Of a stretch of 17,946 nt of DNA, positions 14,988 through 17,946 are shown piece after piece (positions within the stretch are counted from its first letter, which is position 1; every line of letters starts with the position of its first letter). The translations under genes were made by a program, and so were the position numbers. The stretch comes from Candidatus Methanomethylophilaceae archaeon (GTDB lineage: Archaea; Thermoplasmatota; Thermoplasmata; Methanomassiliicoccales; Methanomethylophilaceae), in NCBI GenBank assembly GCA_023230065.1, contig JALNYB010000020.1:1-17946 (forward strand). Direction: 5' to 3'. The notes under the pieces are model-generated. The model did not search any database. It was given only the letters and a program-made list of their open reading frames with translations, and was not told where the DNA came from.

Positions 14988-15224
14988 ATGCGTAAATGGA
15001 CTGATGAACACGGCAGACTCCAACTGTATGACCATATCTCAAATCGTATGGTCTTTGCCGATAATAATCATAAATTGTGTCCATTTACTCTCGGTTACTG
15101 TGCAACATTAGATCAGGTTCCTGGAATCTGTTTTAAAGATGCCTGTGAAATCTGGGATCCGGTAATGAACCGCTGTTCCCTTTCTGATAGAGTAAGAGTA
15201 GATGAATTAGATGAGGAGCGTTGA
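14988..15224 (+). CDS. Small cysteine-rich protein
   Basis: A 78-residue protein with five cysteines in its middle, spaced as CPFTLGYC, then GICFKDACEIWDPVMNRC. The pattern CP(x)nC...C(x)nACxxWD(x)nC resembles small metal-binding knuckles found at the ends of many bacterial and archaeal proteins. No specific family is assigned. It starts three bases after the SPFH stop and is the last gene of the plus operon. The charged tail (RVRVDELDEER) has no membrane or signal segment. It may bind zinc or a cluster and work with the ribbon proteins around it. Confidence 0.7.
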   Translation: MRKWTDEHGRLQLYDHISNRMVFADNNHKLCPFTLGYCATLDQVPGICFKDACEIWDPVMNRCSLSDRVRVDELDEER

Positions 15225-15251
15225 TCTCTCTACTTCTATCTCTTATTTGTG

Positions 15252-15261
15252 TTTTTTTTTT
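15252..15261 (+). terminator. T-run ending the plus operon
   Basis: Ten consecutive T residues 28 bases after the last stop codon. This is a strong archaeal oligo-T terminator candidate. Confidence 0.55.
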
Positions 15262-15317
15262 GAATAGGAGTTACGCGAGGCAATCTTAACCGAAAAAAAT
15301 TGACGTAATTATAAGAC

Positions 15318-15846
15318 GTACTTCGATTTCGTGTACGGCATTAGTGTAGACACAAGAGATAAAACCAACCGCGAATCGGCGCAAATCCGCCCTTCGGGCG
15401 AAAAAAATCGGATTTGCTTATCCTCACTTTCGCAATCCAGCTTCGCTGTCTTGCTCATCCCTCATCGGGATCGTTCGGGCAAATCCTGTCGGCGCCCCGG
15501 CGCCCCCCAATGATGATTTCCTTCTCCATCTCATTTCAGGATGGGTAGCAAAAGAACATTTTTCAGATTTAGGACTGCTCGATGAGTCTCTTCCTCATGG
15601 GAGCCGCTGGGGCGGCGACAGGATTTGCCCGAACGATCCCGATGAAGGGACGAGCCGTTGGGTCGTGCGGGGTGAGCCGACAGGCTCGCCCTTAGCGGAG
15701 CAAGGATTTGCCTTGCGACCAGACCCAACGAGCGAGAGTGAGGATAAGCAAATCCGATTAATCTCGCCCGAAGGGCGGATTCGCGCCGATTCGCGGTTGG
15801 TTTTTCTCATACTCTCACACAAATGCCGTACACGAAATCGAAGTAC
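15318..15846. repeat. Large imperfect inverted-repeat element
   Basis: The gap 15225-16026 has no gene and is filled by this 529-base element. Its ends are GTACTTCGATTTC and the exact inverse at 15834-15846. Long perfect matches run inward: AACCAACCGCGAATC against 15788-15802, TCGGATTTGCTTATCCTC against about 15740-15757, and 29 bases at 15463-15491 against 15616-15644. The centre (about 15505-15597) is unique sequence. The right arm is about 65 bases longer because a hairpin unit (15656-15730) sits inside it. It looks like a non-autonomous mobile element or two convergent copies of an intergenic repeat. No clear target duplication is seen. Confidence 0.75.
15656..15730 (+). repeat. Hairpin repeat nested in the inverted-repeat element, copy C
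   Basis: CGTTGGGTC (15656-15664) pairs with GACCCAACG (15722-15730). Inside are GGTGAGCC-GACA-GGCTCGCC and GCAAGGATTTGCCTTGCG (15700-15717). The last block matches copies A and B with one change. The left arm of the large element lacks this segment, so it behaves as an insertion. Confidence 0.65.
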
Positions 15847-15980
15847 ATCAGTTTTATCGGTTGGGCCTTCTGGATACTTTCAGCTAACTGTCAAAGTCAG
15901 GCTGGATCGGAGAACCAACCGATAGTCGGCGAACACGGTTGATTTTTCTTATCCCCACTCCATATTACAAACTCCCTCTT

Positions 15981-16008
15981 GTCACCAATAATATATACTT
16001 TTAGTGAC
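15981..16008 (+). promoter_or_regulatory. AbiE promoter with flanking inverted repeat
   Basis: AATATATAC (about 15990-15998) is a TATA box about 33 bases before ATG 16027. It is bracketed by GTCAC (15981-15985) and GTGAC (16004-16008), an inverted repeat that would place a bound repressor over the promoter. AbiEi antitoxins are known to repress their own operons by binding inverted repeats, so this is a candidate autoregulation site. Confidence 0.45.
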
Positions 16009-16026
16009 ATAACTATACGCACGATA

Positions 16027-16632
16027 ATGCGGAAAGAAACCTATCATGAAAAAATCAAAGAGCGAATAACCACATCAAAGAAAGGCACAATATTCGTCAT
16101 CTCTGATTTTACCGACATCGCCCCGATCCCAACGATAAAAAAAGTATTATCACGGCTAGTTCAAGACAAAACGATCCGCCGGATCATGTGGGGCATATAC
16201 GAATATCCCGCCTACAACACATTTCTTAATGAATACGTCGCTCCCTCGCCCCATGAAATAGCAAAAGCTCTTGCACGCAATTTCGGTTGGACAATTGTCC
16301 CCTATGAAGATGCTGCCCTCAATATGCTCGGAATATCCACCCAGGTCCCCGCCTCATGGACATATGCTTCCGACGGCCCCTACAAAAAATACGCATACGG
16401 AAATGTCACGATACAATTCAAGCATACATCAAATAAAGACATCACAAATCTTTCAGAAAAATCCGCACTTATCATTCAGGCATTGAAAGCGATCGGAAAA
16501 GATAAGATGAATGAAAAATTCATCAGACAATTATCCGACAGGCTCACCCCTGGAGAAAAAACATCCCTCTTAGAGGACACAAAGCGCTCATCTGTCTGGA
16601 TCTCCGGAACGGTCAGACAAATATGTGCATAA
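16027..16632 (+). CDS. AbiEi-type antitoxin (type IV toxin-antitoxin)
   Basis: A 201-residue protein of the AbiEi/DUF6088 kind. The first 75 residues form a winged-helix-like domain (KIKERITTSKKGTIFVISD, then KKVLSRLVQDKTIRRIMWGIYEYP), followed by the C-terminal antitoxin domain (SPHEIAKALARNFGW, VTIQFKHTS). AbiEi represses the operon and counters the AbiEii nucleotidyltransferase without forming a stable complex. I start at ATG 16027. The frame extends to a TTG at 15981, but the TATA box lies inside that extension. The toxin gene starts six bases after the stop. Family naming is from motif memory. Confidence 0.82.
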   Translation: MRKETYHEKIKERITTSKKGTIFVISDFTDIAPIPTIKKVLSRLVQDKTIRRIMWGIYEYPAYNTFLNEYVAPSPHEIAKALARNFGWTIVPYEDAALNMLGISTQVPASWTYASDGPYKKYAYGNVTIQFKHTSNKDITNLSEKSALIIQALKAIGKDKMNEKFIRQLSDRLTPGEKTSLLEDTKRSSVWISGTVRQICA

Positions 16633-16638
16633 AAAACC

Positions 16639-17607
16639 ATGAAAAATATTGCAAAACGCCCGGCAGAAGATCGTGAAGCATTATTCAGGAACACTGCCGA
16701 CAAAATGGGGATCAATGAGGCAATTATTGAGAAAGACTTCTGGGTCTGCTGGATGCTGGATTATCTATTTCACGAATGTCCCTGGAAAAATAATCTGACC
16801 TTCAAGGGAGGAACGAGTTTATCAAAAGCATACGGGCTGATTGATCGTTTTTCTGAGGATATCGATCTGATTCTTGATTGGTGTATTCTGGATTATGAAA
16901 AAGACGAACCCTGGAAGGATCGGACAAAGAATCGGCAGGATCACTTTAACAAAGAGGCTGACCGCCGTGCAGAGATATTTCTCAAGGATCTCTTTCTCCC
17001 GCAGATCCGAAATGATTTGTCAGAGGAACTTGGCATTTCGGTAGATATGGGGATCCTGGATAATGATAAGCAGACCATAATCTTCAGGTATCCAAATGGT
17101 TTTTCCGATGCATCGATCCTTCAGGAGATACGTCTGGAGATAGGTCCTCTTGCAGCATGCACTCCAGCCGGCTGGGAGATGATCCAGCCGTATTCTGCCG
17201 AAAAATATCCGAACCTGTTCGGGCAAAAGTCAACCGATGTTTTAACCGTACATCCCGAACGAACGTTCTGGGAAAAGATCCTCATCCTTCATAGTGTGGC
17301 AAATCTTCCGGAAGGGAAGCAGGTCCCCTTAAGATATTCGCGTCATTATTATGATGTCGTCCGTTCGGCGACGTGGTCAGGGGACGGTTCGCCGTATGTT
17401 GCCTTTTTGCAGATGGGGGGGTGGACCCAGGCGGTGATGAGGTCGGTGGGGCTGATGAAGCCGGGGTTTTCGGCGATGCCGTTGAGGGTTTTTCCTTCCT
17501 CGTTGGTTATTTTGATGCAGGTATTTAGTCGCATTTTTGAATACCAAATTATATGTATTATAATAACTACATTAACAAATAAATCGGAAATGTTTGTCGC
17601 TGTTTAG
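16639..17607 (+). CDS. AbiEii-type nucleotidyltransferase toxin, C-terminus probably replaced
   Basis: A 322-residue frame whose first 240 residues match AbiEii toxins: EKDFWVCWML (31-40), nucleotidyltransferase motifs FKGGTSLSK (55-63) and RFSEDIDL (70-77), RTFWEKILILH (208-218) and SRHYYDV (234-240). Such enzymes transfer nucleotides to tRNA or other targets and stop growth. After about residue 245 the family-like helical C-terminus is absent. The remaining frame reads through DNA that makes better sense on the other strand (17534 to about 17405), then AT-rich sequence. The toxin therefore looks truncated by recombination and may be inactive. The antitoxin is intact. Confidence 0.8.
   Translation: MKNIAKRPAEDREALFRNTADKMGINEAIIEKDFWVCWMLDYLFHECPWKNNLTFKGGTSLSKAYGLIDRFSEDIDLILDWCILDYEKDEPWKDRTKNRQDHFNKEADRRAEIFLKDLFLPQIRNDLSEELGISVDMGILDNDKQTIIFRYPNGFSDASILQEIRLEIGPLAACTPAGWEMIQPYSAEKYPNLFGQKSTDVLTVHPERTFWEKILILHSVANLPEGKQVPLRYSRHYYDVVRSATWSGDGSPYVAFLQMGGWTQAVMRSVGLMKPGFSAMPLRVFPSSLVILMQVFSRIFEYQIICIIITTLTNKSEMFVAV
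17349..17534 (-). pseudogene. 5' fragment of an unidentified gene
   Basis: On the minus strand an ATG at 17534 opens a 61-codon frame. Its first 42 codons (MRLNTCIKITNEEGKTLNGI, then ENPGFISPTDLITAWVHPP) show strong C-ending codon use like truD, a sign of real coding in this genome. The rest runs backwards through the AbiEii gene and is not expected to be coding. A TATA-like stretch (TTATAATACATATAATT) lies 15-30 bases upstream. I read it as the start of a gene whose 3' part was lost when it was joined to abiEii. I do not recognise the protein. Confidence 0.45.
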
Positions 17608-17883
17608 ATGTGTGTGTTTTCATCTCCAGCGTGTTTTGTTTTTCCAAAGAGTTGTGTATTGATGAATAAAATCACAGTTAGTAAGTTTGCCGGGGTTCAT
17701 GTACTGGCGGTATTGTTTTTAGGTCAACTTGTATTACGTTGTGCAGATATTTTTATTTGTTATCTTAGAATTATTAACACGATGTTATTACTTAACTCGC
17801 AGTCTATGGTGTTACCAGGTGGATAGTATTTCATATTTACTGTAATTTCTGTAAAATCAGTTTTTTGTAGTCTCGTGTTCTTT
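17608..17883. other. Gap without a recognised gene
   Basis: AT-rich sequence after the AbiEii frame. A 72-codon open frame starting at 17608 is cysteine- and leucine-rich without a ribosome binding site or family resemblance. I see no repeat or RNA gene here. TTTCATATTTAC near 17830 could serve as a weak promoter for the frame at 17884. Confidence 0.3.
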
Positions 17884-17946
17884 ATGAAATTGAGAACTCA
17901 TGCGGATTTCCATGTAGAAACGATTTCCGCGCTGTCTTCTCAGGAA
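17884..17946 (+). CDS. Possible start of a gene running off the window
   Basis: ATG at 17884 opens a frame to the window end, starting MKLRTHADFHVETISAL. It is protein-like in composition, but with 21 codons nothing more can be said. The opposite strand is also open from the window end to a stop near 17856, so the direction is not certain. Confidence 0.35.
   Translation, partial: MKLRTHADFHVETISALSSQE

Noticed and set aside
17608..17826. 72-codon frame after AbiEii
   Set aside because: No ribosome binding site, no recognisable motif, and its composition resembles translated AT-rich intergenic DNA.

Overview
The window looks like a chromosome segment of a methanogenic archaeon, probably Methanomicrobiales and perhaps close to Methanocorpusculum. 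The evidence is the archaeal-type pth2-truD pair, TATA boxes about 26 bases before near-leaderless starts, and Cys4 zinc-ribbon proteins. The genus is inference. No tRNA, rRNA or CRISPR array was seen.

Layout. 1-1813 is ordinary housekeeping DNA on the minus strand: the start of a secreted-protein gene, truD and pth2. 1858-3759 is sparse and AT-rich, with a small membrane protein, a 47-residue protein behind a good ribosome binding site, a short gene remnant and GC-rich repeats. 3760-7261 holds a divergent pair: a Sel1-repeat/zinc-ribbon protein and a zinc-ribbon/TIR/repeat/two-helix membrane protein. 7312-7957 is a decayed IS5-type transposase carrying two short hairpin insertions.

7958-15224 is the centre of interest, two divergent operons from a shared promoter region at about 12000-12130. 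The minus operon encodes an unrecognised protein, a TPR/zinc-ribbon protein, a Vps4/CdvC-like AAA ATPase with an MIT-like N-terminus, and a 12-unit Sel1/zinc-ribbon protein. The plus operon encodes two paralogous small helical proteins resembling ESCRT-III (Snf7/CdvB) subunits, an SPFH/band-7 protein with three zinc ribbons, and a small Cys-rich protein. I read this as a membrane-remodelling module: ESCRT-III-like filaments, their ATPase, an SPFH membrane scaffold and zinc-ribbon/TPR/Sel1 adaptors. A short motif shared by the TPR protein and both Sel1 proteins, just before or near their zinc ribbons, links the TIR/Sel1 pair to this module.

15225-16026 is a large inverted-repeat element made of GC-rich intergenic repeats. 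16027-17607 is an AbiE-type (type IV) toxin-antitoxin pair whose toxin C-terminus seems to have been lost at a recombination junction with the 5' part of an opposite-strand gene. The right end is mostly empty, with the possible start of another gene. TIR, AbiE, insertion-sequence remnant and hairpin repeats together suggest a defence-type accessory region next to a conserved housekeeping locus.
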